Assembly: GCA_003221035.1 (NCBI GenBank)
Contig: QHUB01000028.1
Location: 1 to 52,093, forward strand
DNA: 52,093 bases
Source: Gemmatimonadota bacterium
GTDB taxonomy: Bacteria > Gemmatimonadota > Gemmatimonadetes > Gemmatimonadales > GWC2-71-9
Reading direction: 5' to 3'
Under the pieces are notes generated by a model. That model had not been told where the DNA came from. It did not search any database and was given only the letters and a program-made list of their open reading frames with translations. The translations under genes and the position numbers were made by a program. Below are positions 16,391 to 25,872 of this stretch, in pieces. Every line of letters starts with the position of its first letter. Position 1 is the stretch's first letter.

Positions 16391-17628
16391 CCACCCAGCG
16401 GCAACTCCCGCTCTCGCGGCTCGGTCATCTGGTTCCACCGCTCCTCGACGGCGCGGCGCTGATCGCACTGATCCCGATCACGCAGGATCTGCCCTGGGCC
16501 GCGAAGGCGGCGTGGGACATCGCGCGTATCGCCGCGCGTGACGGTCGCCGCGTCGCACTGGTGGACCTGTGTCTCGAGCATCCCGTACTCCACGAGACGG
16601 TCGGTCTCAAGGCGACTGAAGGAATCGTGGATGCGTTCGAATACGGTGTATCGCTGAACAAGGCGGCGCACGAGGTCACCGGCGTCTTCATCATTCCCGC
16701 CGGCTCCGAGACCGCTCACCCCGCCGACGTGTACGCGCATGAGCGCTGGCGCAAGTTGCACGCGGGATTCCGGTCTGAGGGCGCGTTACTGATCGCGCTG
16801 CTGCCCCTGAACGGACTCGCGCAGTTCTCGGCGACTCCCGACGGCGCCATCGCGCTCGCCCCCGAAGGCCTCGGCGCCGATTTTTCGCTCGAGCGCGACG
16901 TGCCCCTGCTGGGTGTCGTGCGCGACCGCTGGTTGCCCTCGCATTCGCGCACATCGCCGCCGCCGATGCCGATGCCCGTTGCTGAAGGGCCGCGGCGCTC
17001 GTCGCGACTGACAGCGGCGTTCCTGATCGTAGCGGCGCTCGCGGCGAGTGGTTGGGCACTGGCGCGCGCGCGGGAGGCTTTCGTCGCACCTCCCAAGCAG
17101 CCCGCGACGGCTCCCCGTCCCGCGCCTCCTGGCGCTCCACGCGCGCTCCCTGCTTCGCCGCCAACCGCGATCGAGAGACTCGACACGCTGGGATGGACCA
17201 TCCAGCTCGCGGCATACACGTCGCTGGACAAGGCGCTGGCGCATGCGGATCGGCTCAGCGCGGATGCCGGCGTTCCTGCACTCGTGACGCCGCTTCCTCA
17301 GGTCGGCAGCGGGCCGGTCTGGTACCGCGTGCTCGCCGGCTCATACGCGACGCGCGCGGCCGCCGGCACCGCGCGCGCAAACCTCTGGCGGCGAGGCATA
17401 GCGTCGGCGGGAGTTGGCGACTTGCTGCTCGCACCGTATTCCTACCACGCGCCGGCCGGGACGTCGCTCGACTCACTGCGGCACAAGGGCCTGCCGGCAG
17501 TGCGCTGGTCGAATGGCGTCATTCTGCTCGGGGCATTCGAAGCAGCCGAACAGGCAGCGTACACGCAGGGCCAACTCAAGCGCGCCGGCGTGCGCGCGAA
17601 CCTACTCCCTCGCATGGGGACACCATGA
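16387..17628 (+). CDS. Degenerate ParA/MinD-like protein with membrane segment and SPOR repeats
   Basis: 413 residues. Residues about 25-190 follow the order of a ParA/MinD or Wzc-type ATPase: strand ALIALIPI, a helix where the P-loop should be (TQDLPWAAKAAWDIARIAARDG), then RRVALVDLCLEHPVLHETVG like the Walker A-prime/B region. The Walker A GKGGxGKS is absent, so ATP binding is doubtful. A hydrophobic helix (about 203-221) crosses the membrane, followed by a Pro-rich linker. A SPOR-like domain at about 265-345 (WTIQLAAYTSLDKALAHADRL) and a partial second unit (GVILLGAFEAAEQAAYTQGQL) complete it. It overlaps both neighbours by four bases, so it is coupled to smc. Confidence 0.72.
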   Translation: MTTQRQLPLSRLGHLVPPLLDGAALIALIPITQDLPWAAKAAWDIARIAARDGRRVALVDLCLEHPVLHETVGLKATEGIVDAFEYGVSLNKAAHEVTGVFIIPAGSETAHPADVYAHERWRKLHAGFRSEGALLIALLPLNGLAQFSATPDGAIALAPEGLGADFSLERDVPLLGVVRDRWLPSHSRTSPPPMPMPVAEGPRRSSRLTAAFLIVAALAASGWALARAREAFVAPPKQPATAPRPAPPGAPRALPASPPTAIERLDTLGWTIQLAAYTSLDKALAHADRLSADAGVPALVTPLPQVGSGPVWYRVLAGSYATRAAAGTARANLWRRGIASAGVGDLLLAPYSYHAPAGTSLDSLRHKGLPAVRWSNGVILLGAFEAAEQAAYTQGQLKRAGVRANLLPRMGTP

Positions 17629-20600
17629 GACTGAGCAGGCTCGAGCTCTCAGGATTCAAATCATTCGCGGGCACGGTAGAGCTCCCGTTCGATCAGGGCG
17701 TGAGCGCGATCGTCGGACCCAACGGATGCGGCAAGTCCAACATCTCCGACGCGGTACGCTGGGTGCTCGGCGAGCAGTCGCCGCGATTGCTGCGTGGTGG
17801 CAAGATGGAAGACGTGATCTTCCAGGGATCCACGGGCCGCCGGCCGGTGAACGTCGCCGAAGTCTCCCTCGTGTTCGACAACTCGGACGGCAGTCTGCCG
17901 ATCGCCTATCAGGAGGTCGTCGTCACCCGGCGGCTCTCGCGGTCCGGGCAGAGCGACTATCTGCTCAACCGTTCACCCGTGCGACTGCGGGACATCCAGG
18001 ATCTGCTGCGCGGCACCGGGCTTGGCGCCGACGCCGCCGTGGTGATGGAAGCGAAGATGATCGAAGCGCTGCTTTCGGAGAAAGCCGAGGAGCGGCGTGC
18101 CCTGTTCGAGGAAGCGGCGGGAATCGGGCTCTATCGCGACCGGAAAAAGAGCACGGAGCGCCGGCTCGAAGAGACGGCCGCTGACCTGGCCCGGCTCGAA
18201 GACCTGATCGCGGAAGTTCAGACGCAGGTGCGCAGCCTGGCGCGCCAGCGCGGCCGCGCCGAGCGCTACGGCAAGATGATCGAGGAGCGCTTTGGGATCG
18301 CGCTGACGCTGGTACGTCGCGAGCTCGAGGACTTCGACATTTCGCTCGGCGGCCTCGGCGTACGGGCGCGCGAGCTGGCCGAGCAGTTGCCCGCAGCCCG
18401 GTCGCGGCTCGAGGACGCGCAGCACCAGCGCGAAGCGCGGGTGCAGGCGCGGCACACGGCCGAAGCGCGGCGTACCGAGGTCGAGCGTCGCCTCGGCGAC
18501 GCCAAGCTGGAGGCGGGGAGGCTCGAGAGCGATCTCGCCCTCGCCGCGGAACGGCTGAGCAATGCCGGCCAGCGGCGTCAAACCGCCGCGGACGAGCGCG
18601 TCCAGGCTGAGCGGCGCGCGGCGCAGGCGGAGCGCGAGCACGAGGCTGCCGCGGCCGAGCGCGCCGCGGCCGAGCGCGACCTCGCCGCGGTACAGAGCGA
18701 GCTCGGCGCGCGCACCGGCGAAGAAGACAGCGTGCGCGGCCGGCTCACCGCCGAGCGCGCCGCGGTGCGCGAGCTGGAGGAGGCGCTGCAGCGCCGCGCG
18801 GAAACCGCGCGCGCGCTCGAAATCGAAGGGGGCGCGCTAGATCGCGAACGCAGCGAGCTGCGCGAGCAGCTCGCGCTCGCGACCGACGTGCGAGACGAGC
18901 GCGAGACCGCCGCGCACCAGGCGGCGCAGGATGCGGACGAGGCAGTACAGCGCGTGAATCGCGAGGCTCAGGTGGCCGTGCAAGCGGTCGAGGCGCTCCA
19001 ACGTACACGTCGCTACGTCGCGACGTTGCACGAACAGGAGCTGAGCGCGCGCTCGGCGCGGCGGCAGTCGGAGACGGCGCTCGCACAGCTCCAGGCCCGC
19101 CGCGACGCGCTGAGCGAGCTCGATCGCGAGCATGTCGGTCTCGCGCCCGCGGCCCAAGCGCTGCTCAAGGCACGCAACGAGTTCGGCGACGGTGTCCTCG
19201 GCCCGCTCGCGGATTTCGTTCGCACCAGCCGTCGCGACGCCGAGCTCGCGGAGCGGCTGCTGGGTGAGTGGCTCCATGCCGTTCTGGTGCGCGACGCATC
19301 CGTAATCGATGCGATTCGCGCCTGGCACTCGGAAGCGCAGCCCGGGCCGCTCGTGCTGCTGCCGGCCGTCCCGGGTCCGCGGCTCGGCGCCGACGGTCAT
19401 CCGCTGAAAGACGAGCTGCGCGTGGACGGACCGGCCTCCGCGTGGGTGCGTGCGCTGCTCGCCGGCCACGAAGTGATCGGCGCCGGTGCCCTGCGTCGCG
19501 CGAACGGCGCGGTCTTCCTGGACAGCGGCACGCCGGCCGCCGGCCCGCTGCAACGCCGCGCCGAGCTGGAAGTGTTGGAAAAAGAGGTGCGCGAGGCCAC
19601 GACCAATCTCGAGCGGGCCCGCGCCGCCGAGGAGTCGACGCTGAAGGAGCTGACCGCGGCCGAAGCTGCGCTCGCGGCGGCCGGCCACGCGGCGGAGCAG
19701 ACGCGCCGCGCCGAGCTCGAAGCCGGTGCCGAGAAGGGCGAGGCCGACCGCGGCTTGATTCACGCGCGGCGTCAGGCGGAAGAGGCCGCCGGCCAGGTCG
19801 AACGGCTCACTCGGCGATTGGCCGAGGTGGAAGCGCGGCTCGGGGCATTGCACGTCGAGCTCCAGGAGCGCGAAGTCGAGCGCATGCGTTCCGCCGAGCA
19901 ATTGAATGCCGAGCGCGCCGGTCTGGCGGATCTCGAGGCGCAGCAGGAAGCCGCCCGCGAACAGCGCGTGCGCTGGCAGGTGGAAGCGGCGCAGGTCGAC
20001 GCTCGACTTGCGGCGGCCACCGAGCGCGCCAACCGGGCCGACGCGGACGCGAGTGCGTCGCGCGAACAGGCCGCGGCGCGTGCCGAAGAAATCGCCCGCA
20101 TCGAGCAGGAAACGGCGGCGTTGACCACGCAGCGGGCGCAGTGGGAAGACACGCTGCAGGAGCGCCGCGTGGCCCTCAGTGAGCTCCAAGCCGCGGCGGC
20201 GGACGCGGAAGCGCAGGTCGGCATGACGGACGCGGACCTCGGCCAGGCCGAAGGCGCGCTCGATCAGGCGCGCAAGGCACTCGCCGCGCTGGGCGAAGAG
20301 GAGCACCGGCTCCAGCTCGAGCGGACGGAGGTCGAAGGACGCAAGCGCGGGCTCGTCGAGCGGGTGGAAACCGAATGGCGCAAACCGCTCGACACGCTCC
20401 TCGCCGAGGCTCCCGAAGTGCCGGGGGACCTCGAATGGTTGCGGCAGGAAAACGACCGGCTGCGCGGCGCGATCGACGCGGTCGGACCGGTCAACGCGCT
20501 CGCGGTCGAAGAGCACGCGGAGGAAACCAAGCGCCTCGAATTCCTGCAGACCCAGCGCGACGATCTCGTCACCGCGCGCAGCTCATTACAGCAGGCCGCG

Positions 20601-21089
20601 CGCGAGATCGACCAGACCGCCAAGACGCTCTTTCTCGAATCGTTCTCGAAGGTTCGGGAGCATTTTCGAGGAGTGTTTCAAACCCTGTTTGGCGGCGGCG
20701 AATGCGACGTGCGGCTCGCGAATGAGGACGAGCCGCTCGAGAGCGAGATCGAGATCCACGCGGCTCCGCGCGGCAAGCGCACGCAGCGGATCCATCTGCT
20801 GTCATCCGGCGAGCGCACCCTCGTCGCCGTATCGCTCTTGTTCGCGATCTTCCTCGCCAAGCCGAGCCCGTTCTGCTTGCTGGACGAAGTCGATGCGCCG
20901 CTCGATGACGCGAATGTCGGCCGCTACGTGCGTCTCCTGACGCAGTTCAAGGAGTCGACGCAGTTCATCGTGATCACGCACAACCCGCGCACGATGCAGG
21001 CGGCGGACGCGGTATATGGCGTGACCATGCAGGAGCCCGGCGTCTCGACGATCGTGGGCGTGCGGCTGGGTCAGATGGAGCCGGTGTAG
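17625..21089 (+). CDS. smc: Chromosome segregation protein SMC
   Basis: A 1154-residue condensin subunit that compacts and resolves sister chromosomes. The N-terminal head has FKSFAGTVELPF and the Walker A GPNGCGKSN at 31-39. Long Ala/Glu/Arg-rich coiled coils flank a hinge at about 495-645 (NEFGDGVLGPLADFV). The C-terminal head shows the signature LSSGERTLVAVSLLF near 1060 and Walker B FCLLDEVDAPLDD near 1082. The ATG overlaps the previous stop (ATGA). ScpA/ScpB are not in the window. Very G/C-rich coiled-coil codons create long antisense open frames that are not genes. Confidence 0.97.
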   Translation: MRLSRLELSGFKSFAGTVELPFDQGVSAIVGPNGCGKSNISDAVRWVLGEQSPRLLRGGKMEDVIFQGSTGRRPVNVAEVSLVFDNSDGSLPIAYQEVVVTRRLSRSGQSDYLLNRSPVRLRDIQDLLRGTGLGADAAVVMEAKMIEALLSEKAEERRALFEEAAGIGLYRDRKKSTERRLEETAADLARLEDLIAEVQTQVRSLARQRGRAERYGKMIEERFGIALTLVRRELEDFDISLGGLGVRARELAEQLPAARSRLEDAQHQREARVQARHTAEARRTEVERRLGDAKLEAGRLESDLALAAERLSNAGQRRQTAADERVQAERRAAQAEREHEAAAAERAAAERDLAAVQSELGARTGEEDSVRGRLTAERAAVRELEEALQRRAETARALEIEGGALDRERSELREQLALATDVRDERETAAHQAAQDADEAVQRVNREAQVAVQAVEALQRTRRYVATLHEQELSARSARRQSETALAQLQARRDALSELDREHVGLAPAAQALLKARNEFGDGVLGPLADFVRTSRRDAELAERLLGEWLHAVLVRDASVIDAIRAWHSEAQPGPLVLLPAVPGPRLGADGHPLKDELRVDGPASAWVRALLAGHEVIGAGALRRANGAVFLDSGTPAAGPLQRRAELEVLEKEVREATTNLERARAAEESTLKELTAAEAALAAAGHAAEQTRRAELEAGAEKGEADRGLIHARRQAEEAAGQVERLTRRLAEVEARLGALHVELQEREVERMRSAEQLNAERAGLADLEAQQEAAREQRVRWQVEAAQVDARLAAATERANRADADASASREQAAARAEEIARIEQETAALTTQRAQWEDTLQERRVALSELQAAAADAEAQVGMTDADLGQAEGALDQARKALAALGEEEHRLQLERTEVEGRKRGLVERVETEWRKPLDTLLAEAPEVPGDLEWLRQENDRLRGAIDAVGPVNALAVEEHAEETKRLEFLQTQRDDLVTARSSLQQAAREIDQTAKTLFLESFSKVREHFRGVFQTLFGGGECDVRLANEDEPLESEIEIHAAPRGKRTQRIHLLSSGERTLVAVSLLFAIFLAKPSPFCLLDEVDAPLDDANVGRYVRLLTQFKESTQFIVITHNPRTMQAADAVYGVTMQEPGVSTIVGVRLGQMEPV

Positions 21090-21117
21090 CGGGCGCCGAA
21101 TACCCGTCCCGGTCTCG

Positions 21118-23379
21118 ATGCGACGGTTCATCTGGCTCGTATTTCTGCCTGCGGGATTGGCGGCGCAGCGGCCCGCCGTCTCCCCCGTCCTGCCGCGCTT
21201 CCTCGCGCGGCAGATCGACACCACCCTCTCCGTATGGCTGTTCGCGCGACCTGACGCGTCGCTCGACGCGTTGCGCGAGCGGCTCGCCACACAAGGCGTC
21301 CGCGTGCGCGTCCAGAGCCGGTGGCTGCACGCCGTGAGCGCCGACGTTTCGACCGCCGTGCTGCGCGACCTGCTCCAGGACCGCGAGCTCAGGCGGATTC
21401 AGCCGCTCGGCCGCTTCAAGCAGCGTGCGCCGCCGCCCGTACGGCCTACCATCACAGCCCCGGGCGCCCCGGGAGATACCTGCGGCTTCACCACCGGCGA
21501 TGATCCTGTCCTCGGTCCATCCGAAATGCCTTACCGCCGGCTGCATCTGCGGCCGCTGACCGATCAGGGAATCGACGGCACCGGCGTGCGTATCGCGATC
21601 TTCGATACGGGATTCGACACCGCAAACACCGCGTTCAACGGCATCACGATTACCGCCCAACATGACTTCGTCTTCAACGACGGCTTCGTGAGGGATCAGC
21701 CGAACGATCAGCCGGGCGCGCAGTCGCACGGTACGGCGACCTGGTCGTTGTTCGCGGGGGATGTGCCTGGGCGGCTGCACGGGATCACCCGCGGCGCGCA
21801 CTTTCTGCTCGCGAAGACTGAGGATGTGCGCTCGGAGACGCGGGTTGAGGAAGACAACTACGTCGCCGCGCTCGAGTGGGCCGATTCGATCGGCGTGGAC
21901 ATCGTGTCGTCGAGCCTCGCCTACCTCTCGTTCGACAACGGATTCAGCTACACGCCGTCGCAGCTGAACGGCGATATCGCAGTGACCACGGTCGCGGCGG
22001 ACATGGCGGCGCAGCGTGGCATTCTCGTGGTAACCGCGGCCGGTAACAGCGGGCCCGGCTCGCGCACCGTGTGGACGCCTGCCGATGGAGACTCCGTGCT
22101 CGCCATCGGCGCCGAGGACTCGCTCGGCGCCATCGCGATTTTCTCCTCACGCGGCCCAACCGCGGACGGCCGCATCAAGCCGGACTTCACCGGTCCCGGG
22201 GTCGCGGTGTGCGTCGTCACGGGCCAGGGCCACGTGGGACGTCTGGACGGGACGTCGTTCTCGACGCCGCTGCTGGCCGCGAGCGCCGGGCTGCTCAAAC
22301 AGATGCACCCGACGCTGCTGCCGATGGACATTCGCACGGCGTTTCGGAAGACCGGAACGCATAGCTCCGCGCCGGACACGACGTTTGGTTGGGGACGGCC
22401 CGACGTGGCGGCGGCAGCCGTGTTTCCCGCCGGCGTGACGGCGCTCGCGCCGCTGCCCAGCGCCGGCCCGCTGACCACAGTCACCCCCGCCTTCTCGTGG
22501 AGCGCGGGGACGCTGCCCGCATTCGCGATGCCGGTCACGTACCACCTGCGCGTCGGCCGCGACAGCACGCTGGCGAACCCGCTGGTGGATACCGCGATAA
22601 CGGCCCAGACATTCGCGCCCGGGCAGGCCTTCAAGGCGGGGAATGTGTTCTGGCGCGTGGACGCAACTGCCGCAAGTGGCGAGACGGCGACAACCGGACC
22701 GATCGGTCCCGTCAGCGTACCGCCCTGGGCGACGCTCGTTACGTTCAACAATCCCGCCGGCGTCGTGATCGATACCGCGCAGCCAACATTCATCTGGGAC
22801 CCGGCGCTCGTCTCGAGCCCGCCCGGACCGTTTCTGTACGATCTCCGTGTGCAGCGCGTCGCGACCGGAGCCATCGACATCATCGCCCTGGGATTGACCG
22901 ACACGACCTACGAGCTGACGCAAGCGCTCGAGCGCAACACCGCCTATCGCTGGATCCTGACCGTCCATGCGGGCGCTGATACGAGCATCCTGCGAAGCCA
23001 GGGTTCGATTCTGGTCGTAGATCTAGGCATGCCGACCGCCACGCTGCTCTATCAAAATTTCCCCAACCCATTCCCCACCGGCGGCCGCGATTCGACGTGC
23101 CTCTGGTTCGACGTAGCGATCGCGGGCAACGTAGAGCTCGACATTCTGGACCTGCGGGGCAACCGCGTGCGCCGCTTCGTGCCGGGACGGGATTTCCCCG
23201 GCGTCCTGGGGCCGGGCCGCTACGGCCGGGGATCGGGCACCGGAGGGATCTGCGATCCGCGCTTGATGTGGGATGGCCGCTCGGACGATGGTCAGCTGTT
23301 GCCCGCCGGCGTATATCTCGCCAAGCTCAAAGCGCCCGGGTTGTTGGTCTTCAAGCGGATCGTATTCCGCGGAAAGTGA
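21118..23379 (+). CDS. Secreted subtilisin-like (S8) serine protease with FlgD-like C-terminal domain
   Basis: 753 residues with a short signal peptide ending LAAQ. The propeptide-like region is residues 20-130. The catalytic domain has the triad D163 (IAIFDTGFD), H204 (QSHGTATWS) and S380 (GTSFSTP), with oxyanion N310 (TAAGNSG). Two fibronectin-like beta domains (about 440-540 and 545-640) follow. The C-terminal stretch beginning TATLLYQNFPNPF and ending DGQLLPAGVYLAKLKAP is a FlgD Ig-like/secretion-tail module of the kind common in FCB-group exported proteins. Four cysteines (two in the propeptide/catalytic region, two in the tail) may form disulfides. It starts at ATG 21118, 28 bp after smc. 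Confidence 0.93.
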   Translation: MRRFIWLVFLPAGLAAQRPAVSPVLPRFLARQIDTTLSVWLFARPDASLDALRERLATQGVRVRVQSRWLHAVSADVSTAVLRDLLQDRELRRIQPLGRFKQRAPPPVRPTITAPGAPGDTCGFTTGDDPVLGPSEMPYRRLHLRPLTDQGIDGTGVRIAIFDTGFDTANTAFNGITITAQHDFVFNDGFVRDQPNDQPGAQSHGTATWSLFAGDVPGRLHGITRGAHFLLAKTEDVRSETRVEEDNYVAALEWADSIGVDIVSSSLAYLSFDNGFSYTPSQLNGDIAVTTVAADMAAQRGILVVTAAGNSGPGSRTVWTPADGDSVLAIGAEDSLGAIAIFSSRGPTADGRIKPDFTGPGVAVCVVTGQGHVGRLDGTSFSTPLLAASAGLLKQMHPTLLPMDIRTAFRKTGTHSSAPDTTFGWGRPDVAAAAVFPAGVTALAPLPSAGPLTTVTPAFSWSAGTLPAFAMPVTYHLRVGRDSTLANPLVDTAITAQTFAPGQAFKAGNVFWRVDATAASGETATTGPIGPVSVPPWATLVTFNNPAGVVIDTAQPTFIWDPALVSSPPGPFLYDLRVQRVATGAIDIIALGLTDTTYELTQALERNTAYRWILTVHAGADTSILRSQGSILVVDLGMPTATLLYQNFPNPFPTGGRDSTCLWFDVAIAGNVELDILDLRGNRVRRFVPGRDFPGVLGPGRYGRGSGTGGICDPRLMWDGRSDDGQLLPAGVYLAKLKAPGLLVFKRIVFRGK

Positions 23380-23381
23380 CT

Positions 23382-24155
23382 ATGGAGCTCGTTACCGTCG
23401 GTACCGGAACAGTCGCTCCCTCAGCGCGCCGTACTTGCCCCTGTCATTGGGTGTCGCGTGGCGATCTGCGCGTCTTGCTCGACTGCGGCGCCGGTTCCCT
23501 GCACCGGCTCGCCGAGTTCGGGCTTCCGTGGCATCAGATCTCGCACGTCGTCCTGACGCACTTTCATCCGGATCACTGGGGCGAGCTGCCGATGCTCGTC
23601 TATGCGCTGAAGTACACGACGGAGCCACCGCGCCGCGAGCCCTTCGTCATTCTCGGTCCGCCCGGTGTCGTCCAACTGCTCAAGACACTCGCCGAGGGCT
23701 ACGGCGGATGGCTGCTCGATCCCGGATTCCCCATCGGCATCCTCGACGTCCGCGACGGTGAGCCTTTCCCCCTCAACGCGGACGTGAACCTCGAGACGTT
23801 TCCGGTGCCGCATACCGACGAGAGCGTTGCACTGTCACTCACCGCTCCGGAAGGCCGTCTCGTCTATACCGGCGATACCGGGCCGAGCTCCGAATTGGCC
23901 CGCTGGGCCAGCGGCTGCGACCTGCTGCTGGCGGAGTGCTCGCTTCCCGAGGAGCGGGCCATCGCCATGCATCTCACGCCGGAACGGGCCGGCGACCTCG
24001 CCAAGGAGGCGTCGGCGAAGCGCCTAGTCTTGACGCACTTCTATCCTCCGGTAGAAACTTCGGACCCGGCAAAAATTGCCGGCAAGCGGTTTGGCGGCCC
24101 CGTCTCGGCCGCGAAAGACGGCGATCGCTTCACCATTGGAGATGGGAGACGCTAG
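23382..24155 (+). CDS. MBL-fold metal-dependent hydrolase (ribonuclease Z-like)
   Basis: A 257-residue cytoplasmic metallo-beta-lactamase-fold protein with [10 protein letters not shown] (HxHxDH metal site), GDTGPS (Asp bridging ligand) and a final LVLTHFYPP histidine. The start [14 protein letters not shown] resembles RNase Z/ElaC family members, but the length is shorter than RNase Z (about 305) and the exosite is not evident, so the substrate is open. The ATG at 23382 is two bases after the protease stop. A longer frame to 23097 is within the protease gene and is not used. It is followed by DAHP synthase with two bases between. Confidence 0.87.
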   Translation: MELVTVGTGTVAPSARRTCPCHWVSRGDLRVLLDCGAGSLHRLAEFGLPWHQISHVVLTHFHPDHWGELPMLVYALKYTTEPPRREPFVILGPPGVVQLLKTLAEGYGGWLLDPGFPIGILDVRDGEPFPLNADVNLETFPVPHTDESVALSLTAPEGRLVYTGDTGPSSELARWASGCDLLLAECSLPEERAIAMHLTPERAGDLAKEASAKRLVLTHFYPPVETSDPAKIAGKRFGGPVSAAKDGDRFTIGDGRR

Positions 24156-24157
24156 AC

Positions 24158-25198
24158 GTGCTGATCGTGATGCGGCATGGAGCCACGCGCGACGAAGTCG
24201 ACAAGGTCATCTCCGTCATCGAGGAGCTGGGCTATCAGGCGCAGCCCATGCCCGGCGCGCAGCGCACGGCGGTCGGCCTCGTCGGCAACGACGGCCGCGT
24301 GGATGCGTCGCGTCTCGAGGGATTGCCCGGCGTCCAGGAAGTCATCCACGTCACGCAGCCGTACAAGCAGGTCAGCCGCGAGTGGAGATCCGAAAATACG
24401 ATCGTGCGCCTGGCCGGCGGCATTGCCTTTGGCGGAACGGAGGTCGTGGCGATCGCGGGTCCCTGCTCGGTCGAAAACGAGCGCCAGATCCTCGAAGCCG
24501 CGCGTCAGGTCAAGGAAGCCGGGGCCGTCATTCTGCGCGGCGGCGCCTGGAAGCCGCGCAGCTCGCCCTATTCGTTCCAGGGGCTGGGGAAGCCGGGGCT
24601 GCGGCTTCTCGCCAGGGCACGCGAAGAGACCGGCCTCCTGATCTGCACCGAGGCTATGGATGAAAGCGGGCTCGGCTGGGTCGCGGAGACCGCCGACATC
24701 GTCCAGATCGGCGCCCGCAACATGCAGAATTTTTCGCTGCTCAAGGTGGCGGGCCGCTGCGGCAAGCCGGTACTGTTGAAGCGCGGTATCAGCGCGACGG
24801 TCGAGGAGCTGTTGCTGTCGGCCGAGTATCTGCTGGCCGAGGGGAATCACGACGTGATTCTGTGCGAGCGCGGCGTGCGGAGCTTCGACACGGCCACCCG
24901 CAACCTGTTCGATCTGACCGCGATCCCCGTGGTGCACAAGTTGTCGCACCTGCCGATCATCGCCGACCCGTCACACGGCACGGGCCTGCGCGACAAGGTG
25001 ATCCCGATGGCGCGCGCCGCGGTTGCGGCCGGCGCGGACGGAATCATCATCGAGGTCCATCCGAACCCCGAAGAGGCGCTCTCGGACGGCGCGCAGTCGC
25101 TGTTCCCGGATCAGTTCATGCAGTTGATGCGGGAAGTGCGGATTATCGCGGAAGCGATTGGGAGACGCGTAGCCGAGCCGGCTGCCGTGGGGGCATGA
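24158..25198 (+). CDS. aroF: 3-deoxy-7-phosphoheptulonate synthase (DAHP synthase, type I-beta)
   Basis: It condenses phosphoenolpyruvate with erythrose 4-phosphate, the first step of the shikimate pathway. The 346-residue product has an N-terminal ferredoxin-like regulatory domain ([20 protein letters not shown]), as in Thermotoga-type enzymes where it mediates feedback control. The barrel contains [45 protein letters not shown] and [20 protein letters not shown] 24158 lies two bases after the MBL stop. The end overlaps lolA by four bases (ATGA). No other aromatic pathway gene is nearby. Confidence 0.96.
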   Translation: MLIVMRHGATRDEVDKVISVIEELGYQAQPMPGAQRTAVGLVGNDGRVDASRLEGLPGVQEVIHVTQPYKQVSREWRSENTIVRLAGGIAFGGTEVVAIAGPCSVENERQILEAARQVKEAGAVILRGGAWKPRSSPYSFQGLGKPGLRLLARAREETGLLICTEAMDESGLGWVAETADIVQIGARNMQNFSLLKVAGRCGKPVLLKRGISATVEELLLSAEYLLAEGNHDVILCERGVRSFDTATRNLFDLTAIPVVHKLSHLPIIADPSHGTGLRDKVIPMARAAVAAGADGIIIEVHPNPEEALSDGAQSLFPDQFMQLMREVRIIAEAIGRRVAEPAAVGA

Positions 25199-25872
25199 GA
25201 GTCAGGTCGGCACGACTGCACGTCGGCACGATGACGTTGCTGGCGAGTGTCGCGCTCGTGCCGACGTGGCGACGTGCCGACGTGGACCCTTGGCCCATCC
25301 TTGACCGCGCCTCCGCCTCCTTCGACACCGTCCGTACCCTCCAGGCCGACTTCGTCCAGATCGTCAACAACCCCATGCTCGGCGATCCCGACACGACGCG
25401 CGGCAGGCTGTTCCAGGAGCGACCGAGCTATTTCGCCATGCGATTCACGGAGCCCAAGGGCGACCGGATCGTAGCGGACGGCAAGAAGCTCTGGCTCTAT
25501 ACGCCGAGCACGACGCCCGGCCAGGTGATCCGGAGCGATATCCCCGGGACGGGCGGCGCCGGGCCCAATCTGATCGGACAATTCGTCGAGCGCCCCCGCG
25601 AGCGCTACACGGCGCGGTACGTGCGCAGCGACTCGCTCCCGGATGGAGCGGCCGACGTGATCACATTGACGCCCAAGACGCAGGATCTGGCGTATTCGGA
25701 AGCGACGATATGGATTGCGAAGCGGGATGGGCTGATACGCCGGATCGACATCGTGGAGAACTCGGGTCAGCGCCGCACGATCGCGCTCGGCGCCATTACG
25801 GTGAATCGGGCGATCGCGAGCCGTGAATTTCGGTTTTCCCCGACGTCCGGATTACGGGTGGTAGATCAGTAG
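25195..25872 (+). CDS. lolA: Outer-membrane lipoprotein carrier protein LolA-like
   Basis: A periplasmic chaperone of about 225 residues that ferries lipoproteins from the inner to the outer membrane. After a signal sequence ([17 protein letters not shown]), the family pattern follows: [60 protein letters not shown] and [13 protein letters not shown]. The signal region is encoded by octanucleotide repeats (25206-25285), so its length may vary among strains. ATG 25195 overlaps the DAHP synthase stop. The last 77 bp overlap the end of the convergent DUF2520 gene. Confidence 0.88.
   Translation: MRVRSARLHVGTMTLLASVALVPTWRRADVDPWPILDRASASFDTVRTLQADFVQIVNNPMLGDPDTTRGRLFQERPSYFAMRFTEPKGDRIVADGKKLWLYTPSTTPGQVIRSDIPGTGGAGPNLIGQFVERPRERYTARYVRSDSLPDGAADVITLTPKTQDLAYSEATIWIAKRDGLIRRIDIVENSGQRRTIALGAITVNRAIASREFRFSPTSGLRVVDQ
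25206..25285. repeat. Octanucleotide tandem repeats in inverted arrangement within lolA
   Basis: Left block 25206-25229 reads GTCGGCAC, GACTGCAC, GTCGGCAC. Right block 25258-25285 reads GTGCCGAC, GTGGCGAC, GTGCCGAC, GTGG, the reverse complement of the same unit. A 13-bp perfect inverted repeat (25219-25231 with 25256-25268) results, flanking the hydrophobic core of the LolA signal peptide. Confidence 0.85.

Noticed and set aside
18837-20516. 559-residue minus-strand frame inside smc
   Set aside because: Mirror of Ala/Glu/Arg coiled-coil codons; Leu/Arg-rich, no motif, no ribosome binding site.
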